NCBI GenBank assembly: GCA_039024895.1
Contig: JBCCPJ010000002.1
Span: 62,001-126,000, forward strand
Direction: 5' to 3'
Source of the DNA: JAJDOD01 sp039024895
GTDB taxonomy: Bacteria; Pseudomonadota; Alphaproteobacteria; Rhodobacterales; Rhodobacteraceae
DNA: 64,000 bases
Shown here: positions 1 to 8,592 of the stretch, piece after piece
How positions within the stretch are numbered: position 1 is the first letter of the stretch
Layout of the letters: the number at the start of each line of letters is the position of its first letter
The notes under the pieces: generated by a model
What the model saw: the letters and a program-made list of their open reading frames with translations, nothing else
Told to the model about the DNA's origin: nothing
Databases searched by the model: none
Program-made: the position numbers and the translations under genes

Positions 1-1
1 A

Positions 2-187
2 TTCCTCCTTTGGGGCAAACACGCGCAAAAACTCGGAGCACAGCTTTCCAACCATCACCTCAAAATAGAAACTGCCCACCCTTCCCCTCTTTCCGCCCGC
101 CGCGGCTTCTTCGGATCGCGCCCATTCAGCCGGATTAACACCTGGCTGTCCGAACGAGGCCAAACGCCGATTGAGTGGACCTCCTGA
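2..187 (+). CDS. ung: Uracil-DNA glycosylase, C-terminal part (5' end outside the window)
   Basis: Only the last 61 codons are here; the open frame runs in from the window edge and ends at TGA 185-187. The enzyme removes uracil from DNA and starts base-excision repair. The tail carries the family-1 motif HPSPLSA (bases 77-97), whose first His is the catalytic-site histidine of this family, followed by RGFFGS and a C-terminal PIEW stretch, as in E. coli Ung. The WGKHAQKLG stretch near the edge is also typical. The piece is too short and lacks a start codon, so simple ORF calling misses it. It ends 84 bp upstream of trpC on the same strand. Confidence 0.9.
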   Translation, partial: FLLWGKHAQKLGAQLSNHHLKIETAHPSPLSARRGFFGSRPFSRINTWLSERGQTPIEWTS

Positions 188-271
188 CAAAAATGGGAAA
201 TTGACGGCGCAGCCCTGATTTTTCGTCCTAGGCCGTTTCTTCCCGGGGCAACTCACGGTAATTACAGGATC

Positions 272-1072
272 ATGACCAACGTACTCGACCGGATCAAAGC
301 CTATAAGCTCGAAGAAATCGCCGCGGCTAAAGCGGCGCGTCCGCTCGCGGAGATCGAAGCAAAGGCAAAAGCCGCAGACGCGCCACGCGGGTTTACCGAC
401 GCGCTGAAGCGCGCCCAAACGACAGGCTATGGCTTAATCGCCGAGATCAAAAAAGCCAGCCCCTCCAAAGGGCTGATCCGTGCCGATTTCGACCCGCCCG
501 TTCTGGCCCAAGCCTATGAGGCGGGCGGCGCGACCTGCCTCTCCGTCTTGACGGACACACCGTCCTTTCAGGGAGCGCCGGATTTCCTCAAAGCAGCCCG
601 CGCCGCGACCTCGCTACCTTGCCTGCGGAAAGACTTCCTCTATGAAACCTACCAGGTCGCCGAAGCCCGCGCCTGGGGCGCCGATTGCATTCTGATCATC
701 ATGGCAAGCGTCTCGGATATGCAGGCGCAAGAGCTTGAAAAGGCGGCTTGTGAATGGGGCATGGACGTACTGGTGGAAGTCCATGACGCGGCCGAACTCG
801 ACCGGGCACTGGCACTGACCTCTCCGCTCCTCGGGATCAACAACCGGAACCTAAAGACGTTTGAGACCGACCTTGCCACGACCGAGCGTCTCGCAGCGCA
901 CGTTCCAGAGGGCAAAATACTCGTCGCCGAAAGCGGCCTTTTCCAGCCAGCAGACCTCACACGCCTCGCGAAAGTAGGGGCGCGCACATTCCTGATTGGC
1001 GAAAGCCTTATGCGGCAGGACGACGTCACGGTGGCAACGCGCGACATCCTCGCCGATCCGGTCCCCGCATGA
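272..1072 (+). CDS. trpC: Indole-3-glycerol-phosphate synthase
   Basis: Makes indole-3-glycerol phosphate from carboxyphenylamino-deoxyribulose phosphate, the fourth step of tryptophan synthesis in the cytoplasm. It is a 266-aa single-domain TIM barrel of normal length. Family motifs are EIKKASPSKG (residues 58-67), INNRNL (189-194) and ESG (220-222). It is monofunctional, with no TrpF domain. The ATG at 272 begins the conserved N-terminal helix. The stop overlaps the moaC start by 4 bp (ATGA), so translation is probably coupled. The trpC-moaC-moeA-lexA order is common in Rhodobacteraceae. Confidence 0.97.
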   Translation: MTNVLDRIKAYKLEEIAAAKAARPLAEIEAKAKAADAPRGFTDALKRAQTTGYGLIAEIKKASPSKGLIRADFDPPVLAQAYEAGGATCLSVLTDTPSFQGAPDFLKAARAATSLPCLRKDFLYETYQVAEARAWGADCILIIMASVSDMQAQELEKAACEWGMDVLVEVHDAAELDRALALTSPLLGINNRNLKTFETDLATTERLAAHVPEGKILVAESGLFQPADLTRLAKVGARTFLIGESLMRQDDVTVATRDILADPVPA

Positions 1073-1548
1073 GCGGCCTCACCCATTTCGACGCCGATGG
1101 CCAAGCGCATATGGTCGATGTCTCGACCAAGGAGGTAACAAACCGGGTGGCAGTGGCCGAAGGCTACATCAAGATGTCATCCGAAGCCCTTGATATCATA
1201 TTGGATAAACGCGCAAAAAAGGGCGACGTTCTTTCGGTTGCACAACTGGCGGGCATCATGGGTGCCAAGAAGACCGCCGACCTCATCCCGCTCTGCCATC
1301 CGTTGCCCATTAGCAAGGTGGCCTTGGTCTTGTCACCGGATACGGACCGCCCCGGTATTCGCGTGGAAGCGACCGTCAAGACAACCGGTCAGACTGGCGT
1401 GGAGATGGAAGCGCTGACCGCCGTCGCAACCGCATGCCTCACCGTATACGACATGGTGAAGGCTGTGGAGAAATCGATGGTCATCGAAGATATTCGACTT
1501 GTGCTGAAAGACGGCGGCAAGTCAGGCCGCTATGAGGCGCCAAGGTGA
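1069..1548 (+). CDS. moaC: Cyclic pyranopterin monophosphate synthase
   Basis: Second enzyme of molybdenum cofactor synthesis; it forms cyclic pyranopterin monophosphate from the product of MoaA. The protein has 159 aa, the usual length. It contains KKTADLIPLCHPLP, the conserved stretch with an active-site histidine, and the C-terminal IEDIRLVLKDGGKSG segment typical of the family. The start overlaps trpC by 4 bp, and the stop overlaps the moeA start (GTGA), so the three genes form a tight transcription unit. moaA, moaD and moaE are not in this window. Confidence 0.96.
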   Translation: MSGLTHFDADGQAHMVDVSTKEVTNRVAVAEGYIKMSSEALDIILDKRAKKGDVLSVAQLAGIMGAKKTADLIPLCHPLPISKVALVLSPDTDRPGIRVEATVKTTGQTGVEMEALTAVATACLTVYDMVKAVEKSMVIEDIRLVLKDGGKSGRYEAPR

Positions 1549-2705
1549 TCACGGTCGACGAGGCGCTCGGTCACGTTTTCGCGCTCGCTGACCGCCTCGA
1601 CACCGAGACCGTTCCGCTGCGCCGTGCGACCGGGCGCGTTCTGGCCGCCCCGGTGACAGCGACCCGCGCACAGCCGCCCTTTCGCGCCTCCATCATGGAC
1701 GGCTATGCCGTTGCTGGTGAGGCGGATACGTACCGCGTGGTTGGAGAGATTGCGGCGGGCGGCGATGCTGTCGCGGATATGTCCCCGGGCGAGGCCGTGC
1801 GTATTTTCACCGGCGCGCCTGTCCCAAACGGGGCGATGCGGGTGGTCATCCAAGAAGATGTTACCCGGGCCGGTGACATCATCTCGATACATGAAGACGC
1901 AGATAAAGAAACTTATATCAGAGAGATCGGACGCGACTTTAATGTCGGCGACCAGATTGATGCGCCCCGTCGCATGACACCCGCCCTCACGGCATTGGCC
2001 GCCGCCATGAACTGCCCCGAGGTTACAGTTTCGCGCCGCCCCAAAGTGGCCTTTATCGCCACCGGAGACGAACTTGTCATGCCGGGCGAAGCGCCAGCGG
2101 CGTCGCAGATTATTGCTTCGAACGGATTGGCTCTTGCGGCCATTGCGGAAGCAGAAGGGGCCGAGGCACGGCTCCTTCCCATCGCGGCAGATACGCGCGA
2201 AAGCCTCGAAGCAGCCTTTGCGCTGACGACGGGCGTCGACCTGATCGTCACAATCGGCGGCGCTTCAGTCGGGGACTACGATCTTGTGGGGCCGGTGGCG
2301 AAGGAATTGGGTCTTGAGCAGGCGTTTTATAAAATCGCAATGCGCCCCGGCAAGCCACTTATGGCTGGAAGGCTCGCTGGCATTCCCATGCTTGGGCTTC
2401 CCGGAAATCCAGTTTCATCAATTGTTTGCGGCCATATCTTCATGCGACCATTGCTGCGAGCAATGCAAGGCTTGCCACATCAGCCTCTTTCGCAGCAAAC
2501 TGGGACGCTGGCGGCGCCGATCGGACCAAACGGGCCTCGCGAACACTACATGCGCGCCTCGCGCGTCGGGGACAAACTAACTGTGGCGGAGCGCCAGGAT
2601 AGTGCGTTGCTGACCGTCCTTGCAGACGCCGATGTCCTAGTGGTGCGCCCCCCACATGACCCCGCCCTTGAGGCCAACACCCCGGTTTCATTCATCGAAT
2701 TTTAA
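1545..2705 (+). CDS. moeA: Molybdopterin molybdenumtransferase
   Basis: Inserts molybdate into adenylylated molybdopterin to complete the molybdenum cofactor. The protein has 386 aa. Recognisable segments are the N-terminal SIMDGYA stretch, the central TIGGASVGDYD motif, and MRPGKP with GLPGNPVSS in the C-terminal half. The start is a GTG at 1545 overlapping the moaC stop as GTGA. It ends 125 bp before lexA, where an SOS promoter begins, so lexA has its own control although it lies on the same strand. Confidence 0.95.
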   Translation: MITVDEALGHVFALADRLDTETVPLRRATGRVLAAPVTATRAQPPFRASIMDGYAVAGEADTYRVVGEIAAGGDAVADMSPGEAVRIFTGAPVPNGAMRVVIQEDVTRAGDIISIHEDADKETYIREIGRDFNVGDQIDAPRRMTPALTALAAAMNCPEVTVSRRPKVAFIATGDELVMPGEAPAASQIIASNGLALAAIAEAEGAEARLLPIAADTRESLEAAFALTTGVDLIVTIGGASVGDYDLVGPVAKELGLEQAFYKIAMRPGKPLMAGRLAGIPMLGLPGNPVSSIVCGHIFMRPLLRAMQGLPHQPLSQQTGTLAAPIGPNGPREHYMRASRVGDKLTVAERQDSALLTVLADADVLVVRPPHDPALEANTPVSFIEF

Positions 2706-2747
2706 CCATGCTGAATGGATGGTGGCGCTGTCCGGGTTCAGTGGTGT

Positions 2748-2776
2748 TTGACACAAATCATGAACGGGTATAGAAC
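2748..2776 (+). promoter_or_regulatory. Probable lexA promoter (-35 TTGACA, -10 TAGAAC)
   Basis: TTGACA at 2748-2753 is a perfect -35 hexamer, and TAGAAC at 2771-2776 lies 17 bp further on as a 4-of-6 -10. An alternative -10 is TATAGA at 2769-2774 with a 15-bp spacer. The -10 region lies inside the LexA operator, as expected for autorepression. The assignment is by eye. Confidence 0.5.
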
Positions 2777-2787
2777 ATTAACCGAAC
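2762..2787 (+). promoter_or_regulatory. LexA operator: three GAAC half-sites, two overlapping GAAC-N7-GAAC boxes
   Basis: GAAC occurs at 2762-2765, 2773-2776 and 2784-2787, each 11 bp apart. Every neighbouring pair forms GAAC-N7-GAAC, the reverse complement of the alphaproteobacterial SOS box GTTC-N7-GTTC. The three half-sites lie on the same helix face and cover the -10 region 44 bp upstream of lexA, so LexA very likely represses its own gene here. Confidence 0.85.
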
Positions 2788-2830
2788 GTGGGTTAACCCA
2801 CGAGGTTAAGAGCAGAGGAGGTTTGCCCAG

Positions 2831-3517
2831 ATGCTGACCCGCAAACAGTTGGATTTGCTTGATTTCATCAACAAGCGCCTGCAACGGGACGGTGTTCCCC
2901 CATCGTTCGATGAGATGAAGGAGGCGCTCGACCTGCGGTCGAAGTCCGGCATTCATCGATTGATAACAGCCCTTGAGGAGCGCGGGTTCATTCGCCGCCT
3001 TGCCCATCGGGCACGCGCAATCGAAATTGTGAAACTGCCGGAAGCGCTGGATAAGGGCGGCTTTACGCCTCGCGTCATCGACGGCGACAAAAGCGATGCG
3101 CCGGATCCGAAAGGTGCGATGCCGGTAGAAGCGAATGCGCTCGAACTGCCGGTCATGGGTCAAATCGCCGCCGGTGTGCCGATCGAAGCGATCAGCCACG
3201 AACATTCGCGGGTTGCTGTCCCGGGCCAAATGATCGGCAAAGGCCATCACTATGCCCTTGAAGTTCAAGGCGATTCGATGATTGATGTGGGCATCAACGA
3301 CGGCGATATCGTCATCATCCGAGAGGCATCGACCGCTGACAATGGTGACATCGTCGTAGCCTTAGTGGAAGACCAGGAAGCCACGCTGAAGCGGTTCCGG
3401 CAACAGGGCAACACAATCGCCTTGGAAGCGGCGAACCCGGCTTACGAGACGCGTCTGTTCCGTGACGACCAAGTCAAGGTGCAAGGGTTGCTCGTTGGGC
3501 TCATCCGTAGTTACTAG
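2831..3517 (+). CDS. lexA: LexA repressor (SOS response), self-cleaving
   Basis: Represses SOS genes and cleaves itself when RecA is activated by single-stranded DNA. It has 228 aa, with a winged helix-turn-helix over about residues 1-65 and an S24 peptidase domain in the second half. The cleavage site Ala114-Gly115 lies in MGQIAAGVP; the catalytic Ser149 is in GDSM and Lys187 in ATLKRF. GAGGAGG-like purines precede the ATG by a normal distance. The linker is long, as in other alphaproteobacteria. Direct-repeat SOS boxes upstream indicate autoregulation. Confidence 0.97.
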   Translation: MLTRKQLDLLDFINKRLQRDGVPPSFDEMKEALDLRSKSGIHRLITALEERGFIRRLAHRARAIEIVKLPEALDKGGFTPRVIDGDKSDAPDPKGAMPVEANALELPVMGQIAAGVPIEAISHEHSRVAVPGQMIGKGHHYALEVQGDSMIDVGINDGDIVIIREASTADNGDIVVALVEDQEATLKRFRQQGNTIALEAANPAYETRLFRDDQVKVQGLLVGLIRSY

Positions 3518-3576
3518 GCGCCGCCCCCACCTCGTTAGCGACCGCTAGGACAAGAACGTAGATTCGGCTTTGTTCA

Positions 3577-5613
3577 TCAGGGCGTCCATAACCGGCGCCC
3601 CGAAATCTCTTGCGCACTGATGATCCGCAACCCGTCCGGATCGCTCCGGATAGCAAGCGAGCCCGTGTCACGTAACCGTCTGATATCATAGAGCATACAG
3701 TCTTCTGGCGCGTCGAGCGGTACATTGACGATGAGAAGTGCGACCCTGTCACACTTCGACAGCGCGGCGCGCGCTGCGGTTTTTCCCGTTGCGTGGCGGA
3801 TGGTAAAAGCGCCAAGCGTTACGTCGCGCTGACGGCCCTTTTCAACGAAAGCCGGACGGCCATGGGCTGCCGATTGGAGCACCGGGTCGCCGTCATTCTC
3901 CAACCAGCTTTCTGCCGAGAAACTGTCTCCTTTCGGTTTGGACAGCGCGCGCCCCTCCCCGGTCATGACGCCGATCAGCCCCCCCGTTTGCGATACGAGG
4001 ACAGGGGGGCGCTCGACCTGGCTCCACATGGCCAGAGCGCAAAGCGCCACCGGCACGCCCGCAAGGCGGCCCCAGCCTTGCCAGAGCACAAGCCAAACCA
4101 TCGCGAGCGAAAGCACCGGTAAAACAGCAGGTCCTGGCGCCGCGATATGGCTCAATGCGCCGTCCCATCCGGACACGGTCTGGGCAACGGTCAGGATCCA
4201 GCGGATGGCAGGCGCCATGATGGCCAAGCCAAGCTCGCCCAAGCCGAGCGGCGCCAAAACCGCCGCCATCACGGCACCGGGGATGATCACCAGCCCCATG
4301 AGCGGCACAGACAGTACATTTGCGATAAGCCCGTAATGCGGCACCTGATTGAAATGGGCGGCTCCGATGGGTGCCGTCGCAAGCCCCGCAATCAGAGAGG
4401 ACAACGCCACACCGCCCACGATCCGCAACCAGCGCGGCCACCGATAGGCGGAAAGCCGGTAGGTGCGAAACGCGCCATAGACGGCAACAAGCGCGGTGGT
4501 GGCGGCAAAAGACATTTGAAAACCAGGGCCGTAGAGTGCCTCGGGCTTCAGCGTCAACACAATCATCGCGGCAACGGCGACGGCCCTTAACGTAACGGCG
4601 CGCCGATCGGCAAAAACGGCACCGAACATGACGGCAACCATGATGAAAGCACGCTCCGTGGCGACATTCCCGCCCGACAGCGTGAGATATGCGGCACCGG
4701 CCACCAACGCCCCTGCCGCCGCAATTTTTTTGACCGAAACACGCCAGACGAAAGGTGCGAGAACAAGGCGCAAGCCGGCAAAGACAAATCCGGTCAAAAG
4801 CCCCATATGCAGCCCGGAAATCGCCAGAAGGTGCGCAAGATTGGACGCCCGCAAGGCATCGTAATCGGCCTCTGCGATGCCCGATCTGTCGCCTGTCGTA
4901 ATCGCCGAAGCGAACGCGCCTTCGGGTCCCGGCAACGCCGCTTGAACAGCCGCCGAGAGCCGCATGCGCAGCCGGTAAACCCAAAGCTCCCAGGCCCGAC
5001 CGTCATGGGGTGCAAGTGCCAGAACAGGCGTCCGGGTGTAGCCGACAGCGCCCAAGCGCTGAAACCAGGCCTGTCGTCGAAAGTCGTATCCCCCCGGCTC
5101 CACCGCGCCGCCGGGCGGGGACAAATGCCCGGTCAATATAACGGTAATACCGGGTTCAGGTTCCACGAAACCCTGTTGACCATGCAAGGCCACGCGCACG
5201 CGTGCGGGGGTTTTCGCGCGGGGGATGCCCTCTAGTCGCACGCGGTCGAGTGTAAGGCGGAGCGCGTCCGAGGCTGAACGGTCCACCTTTACGATCCGGC
5301 CTTCGATTGCGCCGTAGAACCGAAAGCTCAGCTTTTCCTCCGCGACGCGGTGCGCCTTACTCCCGGCAACTGCAAATCCGAGGAGCAGAAGTAACGCCCC
5401 ACAACAGACAAGGCGCAAGCCGCCCTGCGAGAAACGAAGACCTGCCGCGGCAAGACAAAGCCCGATGACGACCCAAAGCCAGTGGTCCGGCGAAGGCTCA
5501 AATCTCAGGGCAAAATAGGTACCAATCCCGCAGGCATAGAGGATCGGTGCCCACAGGAACCAATGCCCCTGCTGGCGCGAGAACTCGGTTAGGAATACCT
5601 CTGACAGGCGCAC
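3577..5613 (-). CDS. comEC: ComEC/Rec2-family DNA uptake channel protein
   Basis: Inner-membrane protein of the ComEC/Rec2 family, which carries single-stranded DNA into the cytoplasm in competent bacteria. About 678 aa: an N-terminal DUF4131-like part with membrane segments, then the Competence domain with the conserved GDRSG...NLAHLLAISGLHMGL stretch and many transmembrane helices. The C-terminal 150 residues do not show the HxHxDH motif of the metallo-beta-lactamase domain found in Gram-positive ComEC, a reduction I recall from other alphaproteobacteria. A GGAGG lies just before the GTG at 5613, so that start is preferred to the GTG at 5622, which overlaps the ribosome site. It is convergent with lexA and divergent from gltX. 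Confidence 0.88.
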   Translation of the reverse strand: MRLSEVFLTEFSRQQGHWFLWAPILYACGIGTYFALRFEPSPDHWLWVVIGLCLAAAGLRFSQGGLRLVCCGALLLLLGFAVAGSKAHRVAEEKLSFRFYGAIEGRIVKVDRSASDALRLTLDRVRLEGIPRAKTPARVRVALHGQQGFVEPEPGITVILTGHLSPPGGAVEPGGYDFRRQAWFQRLGAVGYTRTPVLALAPHDGRAWELWVYRLRMRLSAAVQAALPGPEGAFASAITTGDRSGIAEADYDALRASNLAHLLAISGLHMGLLTGFVFAGLRLVLAPFVWRVSVKKIAAAGALVAGAAYLTLSGGNVATERAFIMVAVMFGAVFADRRAVTLRAVAVAAMIVLTLKPEALYGPGFQMSFAATTALVAVYGAFRTYRLSAYRWPRWLRIVGGVALSSLIAGLATAPIGAAHFNQVPHYGLIANVLSVPLMGLVIIPGAVMAAVLAPLGLGELGLAIMAPAIRWILTVAQTVSGWDGALSHIAAPGPAVLPVLSLAMVWLVLWQGWGRLAGVPVALCALAMWSQVERPPVLVSQTGGLIGVMTGEGRALSKPKGDSFSAESWLENDGDPVLQSAAHGRPAFVEKGRQRDVTLGAFTIRHATGKTAARAALSKCDRVALLIVNVPLDAPEDCMLYDIRRLRDTGSLAIRSDPDGLRIISAQEISGRRLWTP

Positions 5614-5689
5614 CCTTGTCACCTCCGGGCGCGTTGACTACACCGCTTGCGACTTATCCAATCATGGTTTCCGAGAGGTTAACGCCCCC

Positions 5690-7093
5690 ATGACCGACAG
5701 CCCCGTCGTCACCCGATTTGCGCCGTCACCCACCGGCTTTCTCCACATCGGTGGTGCGCGCACCGCCCTGTTTAATTGGCTCTATGCAAGGGCAAAGGGC
5801 GGCAAGTTCCTCCTTCGGATAGAGGACACGGACCGTGCGCGCTCCACAGCGGAGGCGACGGCTGCAATCTACAAGGGGCTGGAATGGTTGGGCCTAGACT
5901 GGGATGGCGACGCCGTCAGCCAGGCCTCGCGCGCAGAGCGCCATGCGGAGGTGGCCAACGAAATGCTCGCCTCGGGTGCCGCCTATAAGTGTTTTTCGAC
6001 CCAAGACGAAATCCAAGCATTTCGAGAGGCCGCCCGCGCCAAAGGCGAAAGTACGCTCTTTCGCTCCCCTTGGCGCGATGTCCCGGCCAGCGAGCACCCC
6101 GATGCCCCTTATGCGATCCGGGTGAAAGCCCCACGTGACGGCAACACGGTGATCCGGGATCAGGTGCAGGGCGATGTCACCCTGCGGAACGACCAATTGG
6201 ATGACATGATCGTGCTGCGCTCGGACGGCACGCCGGTCTATATGCTCGCAGTCGTAGTGGACGACCACGATATGTGTGTAACCCACGTGATCCGGGGCGA
6301 CGATCATCTCAACAACGCCGCCCGACAAATGCTGGTCTACAACGCGATGGGGTGGGATATCCCGGTTTGGGCCCATATCCCGCTCATACACGGCGAAGAC
6401 GGCAAGAAACTCTCCAAACGCCACGGTGCGCTCGGAGTAGAGGAATGGGCCGCACAAGGCTATCCAGCGGCCGCGATGCGCAATTATCTGGCACGGCTCG
6501 GTTGGAGCCATGGCGACGAAGAGTTCTTCACCGACGCGCAAGCAGTCGAGTGGTTCGATCTGGCAGGCATCCGCAAAGCGCCCGCGCGTTTCGATACCAA
6601 GAAGCTCGCTAATTTAAGCGGTCAGCACATCGCGTCGATGACGGATGCTGCACTTATCACAGGGATTCAGGAATATTTGACACTTTCCGGTCAATCAACA
6701 CTGACAGGAACCCAGGAAGACGCTTTGTCGCAAGCCATGTACTGCTTAAAAGATCGCGCGAAGATATACCCAGAACTTATTGAAAAAGCGAATTTTGTTC
6801 TTTCCCAACGCCCAATTAAGCCAGATGAGAAATCAGCAATTTCGCTGGATGATGTACACATTGGTATACTGCAAGAATTGACGCCGCACCTGCAAAATGC
6901 TAGCTGGGATCGCGAAACGCTACAGGGCCTCGTGGGGTCTTTGGCGGAGGAACACAATACAAAGCTCGGGAAGCTTGCGGCGCCGTTGCGCGCTGCCTTA
7001 GCCGGACGCGCTGTTTCACCTAGTGTCTTTGACATGATGCTGGTGCTGGGGCGCGACGAAACGGTTTTGCGGCTGACCGACGCAACCTCATAG
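5690..7093 (+). CDS. gltX: Glutamate--tRNA ligase
   Basis: Charges tRNA-Glu with glutamate in the cytoplasm. It is a 467-aa class I synthetase. The HIGH-type signature is LHIGG (residues 18-22) and the KMSKS-type signature is KLSKR (240-244). The C-terminal third is the anticodon-binding domain. The G+C content drops to about 44% over 6661-6900, inside that domain, well below the flanking gene. Alphaproteobacteria often carry two gltX copies, one charging tRNA-Gln for later amidation; which one this is cannot be told here. gltA follows 41 bp downstream on the same strand. Confidence 0.96.
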   Translation: MTDSPVVTRFAPSPTGFLHIGGARTALFNWLYARAKGGKFLLRIEDTDRARSTAEATAAIYKGLEWLGLDWDGDAVSQASRAERHAEVANEMLASGAAYKCFSTQDEIQAFREAARAKGESTLFRSPWRDVPASEHPDAPYAIRVKAPRDGNTVIRDQVQGDVTLRNDQLDDMIVLRSDGTPVYMLAVVVDDHDMCVTHVIRGDDHLNNAARQMLVYNAMGWDIPVWAHIPLIHGEDGKKLSKRHGALGVEEWAAQGYPAAAMRNYLARLGWSHGDEEFFTDAQAVEWFDLAGIRKAPARFDTKKLANLSGQHIASMTDAALITGIQEYLTLSGQSTLTGTQEDALSQAMYCLKDRAKIYPELIEKANFVLSQRPIKPDEKSAISLDDVHIGILQELTPHLQNASWDRETLQGLVGSLAEEHNTKLGKLAAPLRAALAGRAVSPSVFDMMLVLGRDETVLRLTDATS

Positions 7094-7134
7094 GTGGCGG
7101 CAACGCTGCCCTTCGAAAGAAAAGGAAGAGGATC

Positions 7135-8436
7135 GTGAAAGATATGGGCGAAGAAAAGACAGCGAAACTCTCCTTTGGCGGAAAGGAGCTGGATTTGCCG
7201 ATCCTCTCGCCGACCGCAGGACCGGACGTCATCGACATCCGCAAACTCTACGCGCAGGGCGATGTCTTCACTTATGATCCAGGCTTTACCTCTACGGCGG
7301 CGACGGACAGTTCCATAACCTTTATCGACGGCGATAAAGGCGAATTGCTGCATCGGGGCTATCCCATTGATCAGCTGGCCGAGAAGTCGCACTTCCTCGA
7401 AGTCTGCTATCTGCTCCTGTATGGTGAATTGCCCAAGGCCGCCGAGCTGGAAGACTTCGAAACCCGTGTGACCAACCACACCATGCTTCACGAGCAGATG
7501 GTTTATTTCTACCGTGGGTTCCGCCGTGATGCGCACCCCATGGCCATTATGACGGGCGTTGTCGGCGCGATGTCTGCCTTCTACCACGATAGCACCGACA
7601 TTAATGACCCTTGGCAGCGTGAAGTGGCCTCGATCCGCCTCATCGCGAAGATGCCGACAATTGCGGCTTGGGCCTATAAATTTTCAATCGGCCAGCCTTT
7701 CGTCTACCCGCGCAACGATCTTGATTACGCATCGAACTTCCTGCGGATGTGTTTTGCGGTTCCAGCCGAAGAATATGAGGTAAATCCAATTCTGAGCCGT
7801 GCCATGGACCGTATCTTCACGCTCCATGCCGACCATGAACAGAACGCGTCCACATCAACTGTTCGCCTCGCCTCGTCTTCTGGCGCAAACCCATTCGCTT
7901 GTATTGCCGCTGGCATCGCCTGCCTCTGGGGCCCGGCCCATGGCGGTGCGAACCAGGCGTGCCTTGAAATGCTGCGCGAAATCGGTACGCCTGACCGTAT
8001 TCCTGAGTATATTGCCCGCGCGAAAGACAAGGATGACCCCTTCCGTTTGATGGGCTTTGGTCACCGCGTCTACAAGAACTTCGATCCCCGCGCGCGTGTC
8101 ATGAAGCAATCAGCCGATGAAGTGCTTGACCTCCTTGGCGTTGAAAACAACCCGACACTTCAGGTTGCGAAGGTTCTGGAACAGGCCGCCATCGATGATC
8201 CATATTTCGCAGAGCGTAAATTATACCCGAATGTGGATTTCTACTCGGGCATCATCCTCGATGCGATGGGTTTCCCGACGTCCATGTTCACGCCAATTTT
8301 CGCGCTCGCCCGCACCGTGGGTTGGATCAGCCAATGGAAAGAGATGATCGCAGACCCGACAATGAAGATCGGGCGCCCTCGCCAGCTCTATGTTGGCGCG
8401 CCGCTGCGGGATTATGTGGACGTCGAGAACCGCTAA
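7135..8436 (+). CDS. gltA: Citrate synthase (type II)
   Basis: Condenses acetyl-CoA and oxaloacetate to citrate, the entry step of the TCA cycle. The 433-aa protein has the length of hexameric type II bacterial citrate synthases. It shows the substrate-binding GPAHGGANQA stretch and the FGHRVYKNFDPRA motif with active-site residues. The start is either GTG 7135 or ATG 7144; AAGGAAG at about 7122-7128 suits the GTG and the following GAGGA could serve the ATG, so the N-terminus is uncertain by three residues. A stem-loop at 8476-8505 may end the transcript. Confidence 0.97.
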   Translation: MKDMGEEKTAKLSFGGKELDLPILSPTAGPDVIDIRKLYAQGDVFTYDPGFTSTAATDSSITFIDGDKGELLHRGYPIDQLAEKSHFLEVCYLLLYGELPKAAELEDFETRVTNHTMLHEQMVYFYRGFRRDAHPMAIMTGVVGAMSAFYHDSTDINDPWQREVASIRLIAKMPTIAAWAYKFSIGQPFVYPRNDLDYASNFLRMCFAVPAEEYEVNPILSRAMDRIFTLHADHEQNASTSTVRLASSSGANPFACIAAGIACLWGPAHGGANQACLEMLREIGTPDRIPEYIARAKDKDDPFRLMGFGHRVYKNFDPRARVMKQSADEVLDLLGVENNPTLQVAKVLEQAAIDDPYFAERKLYPNVDFYSGIILDAMGFPTSMFTPIFALARTVGWISQWKEMIADPTMKIGRPRQLYVGAPLRDYVDVENR

Positions 8437-8475
8437 GGCACTGTTACGTCCAGATTATACAAGTTAAATCATGCC

Positions 8476-8510
8476 GTAAGCCCGACGCCCTCGCGCCGGG
8501 TTTACTTCTT
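8476..8510 (+). terminator. Possible rho-independent terminator after gltA
   Basis: GTAAGCCCG (8476-8484) pairs with CGGGTTTAC (8497-8505) with one G-T wobble and a 12-nt loop, followed by a short T-rich run. It lies 40 bp after the gltA stop. The tail is weak, so this is a moderate call. Confidence 0.45.
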
Positions 8511-8592
8511 TGTGGAATGTGTCAGGTGCCCTGTCATCTCGCAGCCCGTGCCCGGCATGCCACACGCAACGCATCCCTAAAACAAAGACGAC

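Noticed and set aside
3893..4984. Minus-strand 363-codon frame
   Set aside because: Overlapping frame inside comEC, Cys/Arg/Gly-rich; comEC has membrane helices and the family signature.
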